The position numbers were made by a program, and so were the translations under genes. A DNA stretch of 64,000 nt, taken from assembly GCA_006538405.1 (NCBI GenBank), contig BJKQ01000039.1, positions 1-64,000 of the forward strand, written 5' to 3'. Under the pieces are notes generated by a model. The model was given only the letters and a program-made list of their open reading frames with translations, had not been told where the DNA came from and searched no databases. Source of the DNA: Hansfordia pulvinata. Its lineage: Eukaryota > Ascomycota > Sordariomycetes > Xylariales. Shown one piece after another: positions 1 to 12,800 of this stretch (the first letter of the stretch is position 1; every line of letters begins with the position of its first letter).

Positions 1-83
1 TTTACACGCTTATTATAATTATTATAATTAAAACGACGCTTATAAAAAGGTTATAAACAGGATAATAATCACCTTAAAGAACG

Positions 84-368
84 TGATCCGGGACACGGTA
101 TTAATAAAGGAATAAAGGACATATAAGGATAAAAGGTTTCTTATATATTTAATTATTTATTACCTTAATAATTAATTTAAGTATTTAAGTTATTCTTAAA
201 TAAAAGTAACCTTTTAATAATAGTTTACCACTTATTTAATACTTTAAATTACTTATTATTAATTAATTACTTAATATTTATTAATAAACGACCTTTTAAG
301 TGTTCTTTTATAATATAAACCCTTAAACCAATCCTGTATTTTTCTTAAGAAGAATCCAAGTCGTTATA
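84..368 (+). repeat. 5' LTR of the RIPed chromovirus
   Basis: It aligns along its length with 7243-7526 and begins with TGATCCG against TGAGCCG in the other copy. The copies differ mainly by C/T and G/A changes, as expected when RIP hits two copies independently. The similarity continues for about ten bases past position 368, so the 3' edge is approximate. Confidence 0.85.
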
Positions 369-1239
369 TTAATAAGCTTCGCGTTTTATAAAAATAATTA
401 TAAGCCTTTTATTAAGCTTATAAGAACATTAATAAATAATTATAATAAGCTTATATTAAGTATATTAATATAATTAACGAACTTTAATAAGCTTAACTTA
501 TTAAGGTTATATAAGGCGTTAAAGGCATTATTAAAGCTCCTTTAATCAGCGTTAACCTTAAGATTAATCCTTTTAAAACCTTTAATAACACCTTTAAATA
601 ACTTTAAGGGTTCTTAACTTAAATAAAGGTATTTTATTAATTATATAAACACTTTAATAATAAAAAAGATCACGTAATTTACGTTAAATCCTTTCTTTAT
701 AAAAAGGCGTTAACGTGGTTTAAACTATACCTTATTAAGTTTATTAATAAACCTTTAACTTTATAATTTATTAAAATATAAAAAATCTTTATATTTTATA
801 TAAGGTTTAAGCGTTAATTTAAAGGCTTATTTTAAAACTTAAATAAAAAACAATAAGCCGAGAAAGAACTATTAATCTTTAATAAAAGACCTTAATATCC
901 CTTTACGCCGTAAACTTAAAATATATCCTTATATAACTTAATTTAATTAAGGAAAGTAAGATTCTTACGTTTTATTAAAGATTAAAAAAGGAAGTTAAAG
1001 ATAAGTTAATTAAATAAGACTTATTAAATAACTTTATAAAATATATTAAGGCTATTATCCGTATCGATTCACGGTTATATAAACGCCGCCGCGAAAAGGG
1101 TAAAAATAATTAACGTATACCTTAAAATATAAAGTAATAATAATAAAGAAGAATAAAGCCTTACTTTACCTTTTATAAATAACACTTTAAACTTATAAAT
1201 ATTAACCACGCTTTTAATAATAAATATAAAAAGGTATTT

Positions 1240-1284
1240 AAGTATTATAATTATAACAAATTAAAATATATTATATAAGATTAT
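1240..1284 (+). pseudogene. gag CCHC zinc-knuckle relic
   Basis: Codons at 1243, 1252, 1267 and 1282 are TAT. They stand exactly in C-x2-C-x4-H-x4-C spacing, and TGT/TGC to TAT and CAT to TAT are RIP-type changes. The flanking residues (K, Y, N, N, K, I, D) also fit a retroviral-type knuckle. The codons start at positions giving remainder 1 modulo 3, whereas the pol motifs give remainder 0, so gag and pol are in different frames here, by original design or by an indel. Confidence 0.75.
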
Positions 1285-3962
1285 TAAGCACTTAAACGAC
1301 TTAAATAAGTTAATAAATATATTAAGGTTATTAAGGAAGTCGTGACGGATTAAAACAAATAAACCCTTATACTTAAAGAATAAGTTTATATAACTTATAA
1401 GGTATATAATAATTTAAACTTTAATTTTAAATTCGATATTACTTTTAATATTTTATAAAAAAGGTTTAATAAAGTAACGGAGTATTAAAAACGACACGCG
1501 AATTAATAAATTAAGACCTTTTAAAAAGAGACTTATAATACTTTTTAAGTTAATTATATATACTTAACCTTATAATGACACGTTAATTATAATATATTTA
1601 ATATTATAATACTTTTATAAGACTTAATAAATACTTTAAAATCAAAAAGCACGTAAATAAAGCTTTATATAGTGTAACTCCTTAAAATAAACCTTTTAAA
1701 AGACCGTAAGAATTATTAATTAAAAAAAAACCGATATTAATATATAATATAATATTATATTTTAAATTCTTAAAAAAGGATATTAATAAGTTATTATTAA
1801 AGATTAAGCCTTTTATTTAAAATAAGTAATTTAATTCTTTAATAAATTAACCGATAACCCTTAATTATACACGCTTTTTAATAAATAATATAATAATAAC
1901 CTTATAATATTATTAATAATATATTAAAAGTTAAAGACGATAAAACTTAAAAACGTATTAAGATTACCTTATAAAAGAAATAAGACTTACTTAACTCCCT
2001 TATCTTTAAAGTAATTATAAAAAATAAATAAGCTTTTTATTTTAAAATAAGTATTACTTAAGATTAAGAAGATTAATAAGATTTAATTAAGTAAATTAAA
2101 GATTATAAAGATTATTATAATCTTATAATAAGATAATAAACGATTAATAAAGAAGTAAACGTAATAATTAACGTATTAATATATGTTTAATCTTTAAAAA
2201 AGCCTTATAAATAAATACTTATATTTAAGCTTAAAATATACCTTAAAAAAAATTATAACGAATTAAATAACGTAATAAAAACTTATTAGATATAAAGCTT
2301 ATATAAATATTTATTTAATAAAAAAGAAAAAAAAGATTTCTGTTATTACGGTAAAACCTTTAATAATATAAAAGAATTAATAATAATCTTAAACGAAAAA
2401 GACTTAAAAAAGGTATATAAAAACGTATATAATTTAATTCCTTATAACGCTTAATATAATAAGATTATATAATATAATTATATTTATATTACTTATTAAT
2501 AATATTTAATTAATAAAGTTAAGTATTATTATTTCCTTATAAAAGTTAAAACGCTTAAATTAATATAAGAACTATAATATTATTAATATTTTAATTATTT
2601 TATATTAATAAAACCTTTTATATTTTATTAAGGAACACTTTTTATACCTTATAAGAAATCGGGATAATATTATAGCTTATTAAAAGGAATTATATATATA
2701 ATACGTGTTAAACTTATAAAGTAAGTACGATATTTAATTAAAAAGTTAATATTTAAAAGTCGAACATTAAAATATATTAATAACCTATTAATTAAATTAT
2801 TATTATAAAACGATAAAAAACGTGCTTTACCTTTAAATATTAAATTATAATAAAGTAAGGCTTTTATAAGCAGCTTTTAATAACACGGTTTAATATAAGT
2901 AATTATATAATAATACTTAAAAAATTAAAGTATTTTATTATTAATTTAAGGTAATAAATAAGAAAAACTTATATAATAAAATAAGCCTTTAATGAAAATA
3001 AAGCCGTATAATTTAATATAATAATATATTATAAATTAAAAAGAATTTAAATATTAATTAATAACGGATCGAGCTGGAATTTAATATTATTACGAATCGT
3101 TAATAAATTTAAATTATTATAAAATAAAAAAGACGCCTTATATTAACTTATAATAATAAATAAAAGTTATTTAAAGAAAGTTTAAAGATAAATCGAATAT
3201 AAGATTACGCCTTTCCTGGTTATTATTTATAATTAACTTATAAGACTTTAATTAAACATTATTAATATTTTAAATAAGATAATTTTAAAGATACTTTAAT
3301 TATAATTAATAAATCTTAAAGTTAATTAAAATATTAACCGTTTTTAATAAGAAACATTAAAAAAAGATTATAACACTCGGTTAAAAACGACGTTTTCATT
3401 ATTAAATAGATTTAAATTTATATCCGTAAAACGCGTTATCGTTAAATTAATAAAAAAGGATTGCTTATTAAAATAAGTAATACTTAAAAAGTATTAATAA
3501 TTTATAATATTATTTTAAAATAAGTTTAATATAAAAAATAACTTATTATTATATTTAAATTAAAATTATACGATATTACTTAAAAATAAAGCTTAACCGA
3601 TATTTAAGCCTGTTTACCCGTTAAGTTTAATATAACACGTAAAGCTTAAAAAAAAGCTATAATAAGATTTAAATAAAAGATATATTAAGTTATTTATATT
3701 ATTAATTAATTACCTTATTTTATTTATACTTAAAAAGGACAGATTTTAAAAGATATATATTAATTATTAATAACTTAATAATATTATAATTAAGAATCGG
3801 TACCTTTTACTTTTAATTAAAGTATTAAAAGACCTTTTTTATAAAGTTAAGATCTTTATTATAATAAATTTACTTAACGCTTACCACCTTATTAAGATCC
3901 TTATAAAAGATAAATAAAAAATAGTATTTTAAATATTAAAAAGATATTTTAAATATTTAATA

Positions 3963-6330
3963 ATACCTTTTAAACTTATAAATACTTTAATTAACTTTTA
4001 AAGTGTAATCGACACCGCTTTTAAGCCTTTTTATAATGTTTTTATAATTATATACTTTAACGATATTCTTATTTACTTTAAAAACGAAGTAAATTATATA
4101 AGTTATATAAAGTAAGTCCTTTAAGCCCTTTAAGATATTAACCTTTATATTAACTTAAAGAAAAGTTAATTTTATTAAATAAAAGTCGATTTTATAAAAT
4201 ATATAATTTAATTAAGAAAAGTGTTAATATAATAAAGTAAAGTGTAAGCTATTTAAGAATAACCCGTTTTTAAAAGTATTCACGATATTAAAAGATTCTT
4301 AAGATTTATAAACTTTTATTAATAATTTATATAAGGATTTAATAAGCACGTTAAACCCTTAATTAATATAATTAAAAAGGATAAACCCTTTAAATAAAAT
4401 AAGGAACTTTAAACCTTATTTAACACTTTTAAAAAAGTAATTTTAAAAGAACTTATTATAATTATAATTAACCTTAATAAACTTATAAAAGTTGAGATTA
4501 ACGTTAACGACTTTATTATAAAAAGATAACTTAAGTAATAAGATAAAATAAGTAAATTATACTTAATAGCTTACTTTTTAAAGAAATTTAATAAATTAAA
4601 GCTTAATTATATAATATATAATAAAAAGCTTATAATTATTATTAAAGTATTTAAAGAATAAAGACATTACTTAAGTAGCACTTTTAACTTAATAACCGTT
4701 TATATAAATTATAAAAATCTTATAACCTTTATAAAGAATAAAGTTCTTAATAAACGATAAATTTAATAAATAAAAATCCTTTTAAAATTTAATTTTAAAA
4801 TCGAATATTATAAAGGTAAAGAAAACGTTAAAGTAAACGCTTTTAATAAGCGACTTAATTATTTCACGGTAAATTTAATAATAAAATTATAAATTATTTT
4901 AAAGTAAAATAAAGATAAAAACTTAATCTTAATATAATAAATTTAACTTACTTAAATTAAAAAAGAATAATTTAATTATAAATTACGATAAAAAACATAA
5001 CACTTAAACGTATTATTAAATAATAAGCGGTTTAACCTTTTTAAATAACTTAATAAAGTTATACTCTTTTATAATAAATAATTTATACTTATACCGCTTT
5101 AATAATAACTCGTTACGATAATTTATAAAGATTTATCTTATAATTATTAAAGGATTTAAAAGATTATATAATAAGTATAACATGATTATTATTTTTTAAA
5201 ACTTAAGGAATTAATTAAAGTAATAATTAAAGAATATAATATATATATTCGATTTAAGGTAATATATTATAAGCCTTATAAAGAACTTTAACTTATACCT
5301 TTTAAAGATAAAGTATAAAAATCGGTTTTAATAAACTTTATTATAAAGTTATTATTATTTATAAATTTAATAATTAAAATCGTTTATAATAATATTATAA
5401 TTTATATAAAATAGCTTATTAAGTTTATAAAGTTTTAATTATTTAAGGAAATTATAATTATAATATAAACTATATAACTTATAAATAAGATTATATTTAA
5501 TTAATATAGCTTACTTAAAAAACTTATTATAAATTAAAATAAACTCTTTATATCTTACTTTTAAAAATCATTTATATGATAACTTAAAGTATAATATAAA
5601 ATATCAATAATATATCACTTATAAATAAATAATTATATAAAACGATTTAATTAAGTACTTAAATAATATTTAAGATATTATATTAATTTTTAATAAAATA
5701 ATTAAGTATCCTTTTTACTTAAAGTAAAATTCACATATAATAACTTAAATAATAAAAACATAAAAATATCACTTTTTTATACGAATTACGGATTTAACTT
5801 ATAAAGATTATAATAAGTAATAATTAATAATAACGCTTTAAAAGCCGTTATTTAAATTAAATATCTTATAACTCTTTATAAACACCTTTATATAAAGCTT
5901 ATAACGATTTAATAACGTATAAAATAATATTATAATAACCACTGGTCGTTAAGGCCGACTTTTAAAAAGGGAGATAAGGTTTATTTATTATATAAAAACA
6001 TTTAAATTAAAAGACTTAATAATAAATTAAACTTTAAGAAAATTAAACTATTTAAAATTAATAAGATCGTTTTATTAATTAATTATAAATTATCGTTACT
6101 TAATATTATAAGAATTTATTTAATATTTTATATTTTATTATTAAAACCAGCACCGGTTAATTTATAACTTAAAATTAAAATTAAAGCCGATATTAACGTT
6201 TAAGAATTTAAGGTTAAAGAAATATTAAATTCATATTAATAAAAACCTATAATAAAGTACTTAATATAATAAAAAGGTTACTTATTATCGGAAAACACTT
6301 AAAAACTTAAGAATTACTTAAATTACTTAT
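3963..6330 (+). pseudogene. pol relic: RT, RNase H, integrase and chromodomain
   Basis: One frame carries, in order, an RT motif at 3963-4001 (relic of MPFGL..APATFQ), the catalytic box at 4053-4079 (YFNDILIYF, with the first Asp of DD changed to Asn by G to A), the RNase H/integrase linker at 4806-4862, an integrase C-terminal GDKVYLLYKN stretch from about 5970 followed by a GPF-type module, and a chromodomain from 6213 (VKEILNS, then a KGY and SENT segment). Each stop codon that I checked in this frame is a TGG, CAA or CAG codon turned into TAA or TAG by RIP. The protein cannot be made. Confidence 0.88.
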
Positions 6331-7242
6331 AATTATTAAGACAGTTTTATTAAAGACACCCGGACCAAGCAGATTAAGATTAAAAGATAAGTTAAGGCCG
6401 ATTATATTTTAATTAATAACACTAAGAACACTTAACGTTTAAGTGTCTTTAATAACTTAAGACTCCACTTATTTAAGAACTTTAAGCTTATTTAAAATAA
6501 AAATTTTATAAGCTATTAAAGTGCCTTTATAAGACTTTAATAACGCTTATTATTAATAAAGACGTTAAAGCTTTAATATTACTTTATTAAGCTATTAATA
6601 CGTAATTAATAAACGTTCTTTAACTTTAAACTTCTTTAATTAAAGGCGGTCGTTTTCCTTAAGAATACGGTTTAATATAAGAGTTATTTAAACGTTATTA
6701 TAAGATCGGTTAACCGTGATATATTATTTATAATAATCGTTTTAAAAAAATATTACACGATAATAAAGGTTATTAAAATAATAATAAAAGTAAGGTATAA
6801 TATTAACTTTAAAATATAAAATAAAGGTAATTAAAGGTTTACGCTCTTTATTTATATTACGTTATTACGATTTTTCAACACGTAATAATATAATTAATAA
6901 AACGAAGAAAAAAGGATAAAGAAATATAAAGGCCACGCTTATATTAAGGCTTACTTACTTTTTTATATTAATTAATTAAAGATAAATAACTTAAAAGGAA
7001 AGGTATAATATTATAAACTTAATTATTAAGTTAATAAGATAAGCTATATTAATATAAGTAAAAGACTTATAAATTAATAATTATATAAGGTTATATTAAC
7101 TTAATTATATATATAAGAAATATAGATTATTAATATAAGGTTACATGATATAATCACTTATTAAAATAAGAAGATTATAATAAGCTATTTAAGATTATAA
7201 TAAGTTATTAAAGGATTATAATAATTTAATATAAGAATACCG

Positions 7243-7526
7243 TGAGCCGTTACGGTATTATAAAGGGAATAAAGGATATATAAAAGAAGAAGGTTCTCTT
7301 ATATATTTAATTATTTATTACTTTAATAATTAATTTAAGTATTTAAATTATTCTTAAATAAGAGTAATCTCTTAATAATAGTTTATTACTCGTTTAATAC
7401 TTCGGTTACTTATTTATTAATCAATTACTCAATGTTTATTAATAAACGACCTTTCGAATATTCTTTTAAAACATAAACCCTTAAATTAATTCTGTATTTT
7501 TCTTAAAAAGAATCCAGGTCGTTACA
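7243..7526 (+). repeat. 3' LTR of the RIPed chromovirus
   Basis: This is the partner of the repeat at 84-368. It is slightly less mutated than the 5' copy: it keeps CGGTTACTTATT and a terminal TTACA where the 5' copy has more A/T. A short inverted pair (ATACCGT at 7237-7243 and ACGGTAT at 7252-7258) sits at its start. Confidence 0.85.
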
Positions 7527-9840
7527 CTTAATAAGTTTAAGATTTTTAAAATATAAAATAGAAATTAATTTAAAATAAGTTATTTAAAGTTTTATTATAT
7601 ATAAATAATTTAAAAGAACTTTATAGCTTTTATTATTATAATATTATACTTCTACTTTTATTTATATTATATATAAAAGATAATATAATAAGAATAATAT
7701 TAAGGTTATACTTCAATTAAAAACTTATATTATTTTACGATTAAAAGGTATATAATAATATATTTATAATTAATAATACGATTTAAGTATTATTTCCTTT
7801 TTATAACTTAACGGTTATAAAAAGGGAAAGTCTTATAAGTTATTAATTATTAAAAAGTAAAGCCTTAACTTTATTATAAAGTGTTAATAATTATAATTAA
7901 TTACTTATCCTTTATAAAAGGTATAATAACCTTCCTTTTCTATATAAATAAGATAATTATAATTAAGTAATATAAAAAGGATAAACCTTTTAAGTTACCG
8001 ATATACTTATATATATTACTTTAAGCCTTATTTATATTAAGTACGACTTTATTATTTATATTACTTTAAATAATATATAAAAAAGTTATGTTATAATAAA
8101 TTAATTATTAAAATTTAATAATAAAACTTAAAGTAAAAAACTTTTAAAAGTATTTAAAAGGGTTATAAATACTTTTAAAAATTAATTATATTAATTTTAA
8201 GTTTAAAATAATATTATTAAAAAGTAAAAATTAAATAATGATTTATTTTATATATTAAGTTAAAATTTCTTTATTTCTTAATTTATACGTTATATATATA
8301 TATATATTTAAAATACGCTTATATAAGTGCTTTTACTTTATAAAAGTTCTTATTTATATACTTTAAAATATATAATAACTTATACTTATTAAATTAAAAA
8401 TAAAGGCTTAAATAAAAGTGTATTGAAAAAGAATACTAAAATAAGCGCGGTTAATATATAAGTAAATATCCTTTATAATAATAATATACTTAAAGGCCTT
8501 ATTATAAAGCGTTTATTAAATACCTTATAAGGTTATACTTTAATAAATAAATTTATTAATTATTACTTTTAATATTAATATTATATATTTTATAATTATA
8601 TATATAATCGTTTTAATTAATAAGTTATAATTATAAGTATTATTAATTTAAAGCATTATAATAACCTTAATCAATAAAGCGTTTATAAGTAATATTACTT
8701 ATATTTTAATTTATTTTATAAGTTATCAAACTTATTAAAAAGCACCGCGTAAAAAGGGAATAATAATATTAAAAAACCGAATATTATATAAAACGTTTAA
8801 TTTTAACTTAAAGAAGGCTAATATCCGTTTAAATAAAGCGATTTAATAATAAGATTAATAAGAATTTAAGTGTAAGAAGAGAGAGATATAAAGGCTTAAA
8901 TATAAGAAGGGTTAAGCTATTTAAAAGGGTTAAGGTAAAAAGCTCCTTTTATAAAAGATATTATTCTTAATAAAAGGCTTAATTTCTTAATTAAGATCTA
9001 TTTAATTAAAAGGAAACTGATATAAATTAAAAAGAATTAAGCGCTTAAAGCGAAGTTTAAAAGAGTTATATATAATATAAGGTGATAAGCGAAAACTTAA
9101 ATATGAATTTTTATATATAAAAAGGGGTATTATCATTTATAATTTACTATTGATTTAACTTTTTAAGCGCTTTTATAATAATATTAAAAAGTAATCGATT
9201 TTTTATATAAATACTAATTAAACTTTATACTTATAATTATACTTTTTAACACTTTAATTATAAATAAAAGTATATTATATTAATTTATTATTAATATAAT
9301 TAAAGCCTTATTAATATATAAAATAATACTTTTCTTATAATTATAAACTTATTAATTATAATTATAAGGTTTTTAATAAAGTTAAAAAAGTAATTAATTT
9401 ATAAAGGTTAAAAAAGCGTGTAAATTATATATTATATTATAAATAAAGATTATATTTTTAAATAATAATTAAAATATATTTATAAAATATTATAACTTCA
9501 CGGACTTTATTAAAGGCGATAAAAGGTTTAATAAAAGTAAGAAAACGTTTTTGAAAAAAGGTAATAAGTTTATATTATTATTTAATAAACTTATTAATAG
9601 TTTTCATACTGATAAATATAAGCATAATTAAAGGCGCGGGTATAAGTATATATTTTATTAACATAGCTATTAAATAACGATCTTTTGTTAATTATATTTA
9701 CTTATTTATAAGCTTATATAAGTAAAAAAGATTAAAAAACGTCGTTTTTAAAAGAAAAAGAGTGAAAATAAATCTTTTAACCTTAAGGGTTAAACCGAGT
9801 TTTTTTAAGCTTATAAGCGCCTGTGAACTATTTAAGAATA
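7527..9840. repeat. unidentified RIPed repeat fragment
   Basis: This is the same AT-rich, CpA-depleted sequence, but I found no LTR pair, terminal inverted repeat or protein motif on either strand. It shows no obvious copy of the chromovirus interior. Because RIP acts on duplicated DNA it is probably a fragment of another transposon family or a truncated insertion. A milder-looking tail (9,740-9,840) grades into normal DNA. Confidence 0.6.
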
Positions 9841-12800
9841 AAGGGCTGAATCCCGGGCTTTAATTCGTCAGATCGGTGGGATATATGGAGTACCGCCGAT
9901 ATAAGGAATTACCGCTTACCTAAGGATTACCGCCGAATGTGCAACGCTCTTCTCGAAATGGTTCGCGACCGACATACGGGTAGAACAGAGAGACGCGAAA
10001 GGAGGACGAGGAAAATGACGTAGGCAGACTCCTCCCTCGCCCCACCGTCTGTCCGCCGCGCGCACGACTGATGATTACTACCAGTCCCTCCGCGCAGGAA
10101 CGCGACATGGGCGCCCAGAGGCAGGGCAGGGAGGAGCCTTCACAGGAGGGACAACTCCGGCATGGGCTTCAGAAAGAAAAGGAAACACCATAGAGTCCAC
10201 CGAAGCATGCCAACTCATGATCCGTCCGACGGCGCGCGCAAGTGATCAGGGTCCCTGTCTTTTTTTTACTTCATACAATAAGAACACATGGCAATTTTGA
10301 ACCCACGGCCGGGCCTCGCGCTCGCGCATTTGCACATTTCGAGGACCCCTTCTTTTTCTCCTTCCCCGAGACCCTGACACCCCGACGACCCTGATAGGCA
10401 CCCGCCACGGCACGCTTGCTCCGTCGTGGAGGGCGGCATCATTGCTTTTTCGCGCCCTAGTCCGAGGCGGTAGCGGCAGAACGGGACGGGACAGGAGGCG
10501 TGGAGGGAGAGGAGACGCGGGACAAGTCATCAGCTGCCCGCCGCCCGCTATTCTTGCATTGTGCCTCCCGGGTCCCCATCCGCACGCGCGGCTGGTAGGG
10601 CGGGTGTTTTGTGGAGGCAAAGGCAGGGCCGTGGCACGCGTGGGAAGCATGGCGCACGGTGGACAGTGGCTGAGCATGGACGAACGAGAGAGGCAGGCAC
10701 CGAGGCACAGGCGCGACTACAGGCCAAGGAAGCCCGCCGCGGCCGTGCTGATCCCCACGGAGGCACAGACCAGAAACAACGGCTCTCGGCTGGTCTCACC
10801 AGGAGCAGAACGCCCACGTGAGTGCCTGGTCTGTCTTGCCTTGGGAATTAGTGGGAGAGGGAAGCAAGCCCATCTTATCTGTTCACGCTCGGGCTCGTCT
10901 CGTGCCCCTGTGGGATCATCCCGGTGCCCCTTTCGCTGACTTTTTCTTTTCTTTTGTTTGCAACGCGTAGATCGGGACGGTGAGATACAGAATACCTCAT
11001 ACCAGGGCGCACTAGCAAACCGGTAGACGATGCCGAGATGGGCTTCTTGGGTTTAAATAGACGTGTACGTGCAAGCAAGACGGTGGAAAGATGTGGCTGT
11101 TGAGCGAGGCAACGAGTAATGCAGACCACAAAAGACAGCCTTTGTCACCCGAGTCGCGCCGGAATAGCAACTCTGTCGTGCCCGCATCAAAGAGTTGCAG
11201 CGCGCGGTGGCGCCCGAATGCAACGTGGCAGACGGCGCACGCCCCAAGCATTCAGTTCTTACCCTGGGCCCCGCAGGCGATAGCCAGGGCCAATGCACAT
11301 GTATGGGACGAGAGGCACAGCTGGTGGTCGGTCTCTTCGACGCCGGGGCCATCTCTCGGTGCAGACGGAGCCGCATTGGCAAGGGATGGGATGATGGCGG
11401 CTGGTGATTCGCCCAGACGCGGTCGTGAATGGGGAAGGAGGATGAGGAGGACGGTACTCGTTGACTTTGTCTACGGAGACTCGTCCTACGAGGTACGGAG
11501 GAAGTGCAGGGTCGACCCATGGACGCGGCCGGGTGGTCGAGTCTCCTGCTGTTTGCCTGGCCCGGGCTGTCCGGACACGGCCCGCGGTTGGCAGACTTCG
11601 AGTTGTTTGATGAGCCGCAGTGCACGGAAGAAGTACCAGTATACCAACAGGAAAAAGAGTGAGAAGAAGCAGCCCCGGATCTCACGGCCGCGCCACCAAA
11701 TCCACGCCGCGTTGCACCAGGCAAAGCCGCAGAACAATTCGATAGGGACCCATCTGCCTTCGACGCGCCCGGTTCCGATCGGCGCGCCCACCCCCGGCAG
11801 AAGGATTCGCCTGCAGGTGTGATTATGTGCGAATCCTGGCCCCAAGACCAGATCAGGTAGAGCCGCGTCCGAGTACTCGTACGCGCCCGCTTGCTCGGCC
11901 ACGCCCGTGGGTGCGCGAGACTCGTAGGTGAAGGGAATGAGAGAGCCCACCCTGTGCCTCTGCTTTCGGATCCTCTGTGACGTAGTTGGTGTGAGGGCTT
12001 CTCGTCTCTCTCTCTCCCTCTCCCTCGCACTCTCCCACCCCGGCTCCCTGCGGACGACGGGGTGTTGATGTCTTGCGCTAGCCGCTGGCCGCCGTTTTCT
12101 AATCTTAGATCCTGTCCCTGTCCGTTGTTTATTTGTGTGTTGTTGAGGGCCAGATTTTTTTTTTTATAAAAAAAAATTGGCTTCTTTGTTCTGTGCCGAC
12201 GACTTGCCAGGTCAGACCTTGTCTCCGATGCCCCTCACTGACGCCATTGCTTGCAGGGTTCCATCTCTGGCTGGTTTTTTTCTTTCTTCTCCGTGGTCAA
12301 ATTCCGTTCATGCCCAATTCCCTTCAAGGAATGGGAGTTAGTCAGTCTTTTATTCCATGGCAGAAAATAACATGAAGCGCAATGGTGCGGTTAACAGGTT
12401 GCTGGGCCTGGTACTTTCGTTGCGCAAAACAATACTCGTAAGAGGACTGCTAATGGGATTTTCCAGATTCAAAAGATAAGGTACATGTAGCGAGTACTGA
12501 TTACCTTACTTTTAGCACTGCCCCTCTGCCTGCGATATGATAAAACGGTGCGCAGTAGCCCGCGGAAGAATATTTCCTTATCTCTTCTTTGCTCGAAGTT
12601 TAGGCACATACGCCTTATCGCAAGTCCCGTTTCTTTCTCTCTTTGCGCGCCTCCGGAATTGATCGCCATTGCGCCGCAAAACGGCTACCTACCGTGCCTA
12701 CCTCTCCTACGAGCACCCGCACCTTCTGCTGGGGACGCGCCTCTGCAGGCACGACGTCAACGGCGTCGCTCCAGGGCCCACACGAGCCGGCCCCCAATCA

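Larger units (their letters stand above)
84..7526 (+). mobile_element. RIPed Ty3/Gypsy chromovirus LTR retrotransposon
   Basis: Two direct repeats of about 285 bp (84-368 and 7243-7526) flank about 6.9 kb. Plus-strand translation, reading through RIP stops, gives a CCHC knuckle relic at 1240-1284, then the reverse transcriptase MPFGL..APATFQ-type motif near 3963, the YxDDILIY-type motif at 4053-4079, the GKEN..ADALSR-type RNase H/integrase junction at 4806-4862, a GPY/F module near 5961-6060 and a chromodomain near 6213-6330. Order RT-RNaseH-IN-chromodomain defines a chromovirus. All pol motifs share one frame (codons starting at positions divisible by 3), so damage is by substitution only. 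I could not identify a target-site duplication or a primer-binding site with confidence; LTR ends may be off by some bases. Confidence 0.92.
1..9840. repeat. AT-rich RIP-mutated repeat block
   Basis: The block is roughly 15-25% G+C by eye, against about 55-60% in the rest of the window. CpA and TpG dinucleotides are almost absent and TpA is in excess. This is the pattern expected from repeat-induced point mutation, which changes C to T, mainly in CpA, on both strands of duplicated DNA in Pezizomycotina. No reading frame of 60 codons survives. Such blocks are usually heterochromatic (established for Neurospora); that status is inferred here. The left edge lies outside the window. Confidence 0.93.

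Noticed and set aside
11053..12030. 325-codon open frame on the minus strand
   Set aside because: Composition is that of random GC-rich DNA, and overlapping frames of similar length exist on the plus strand.
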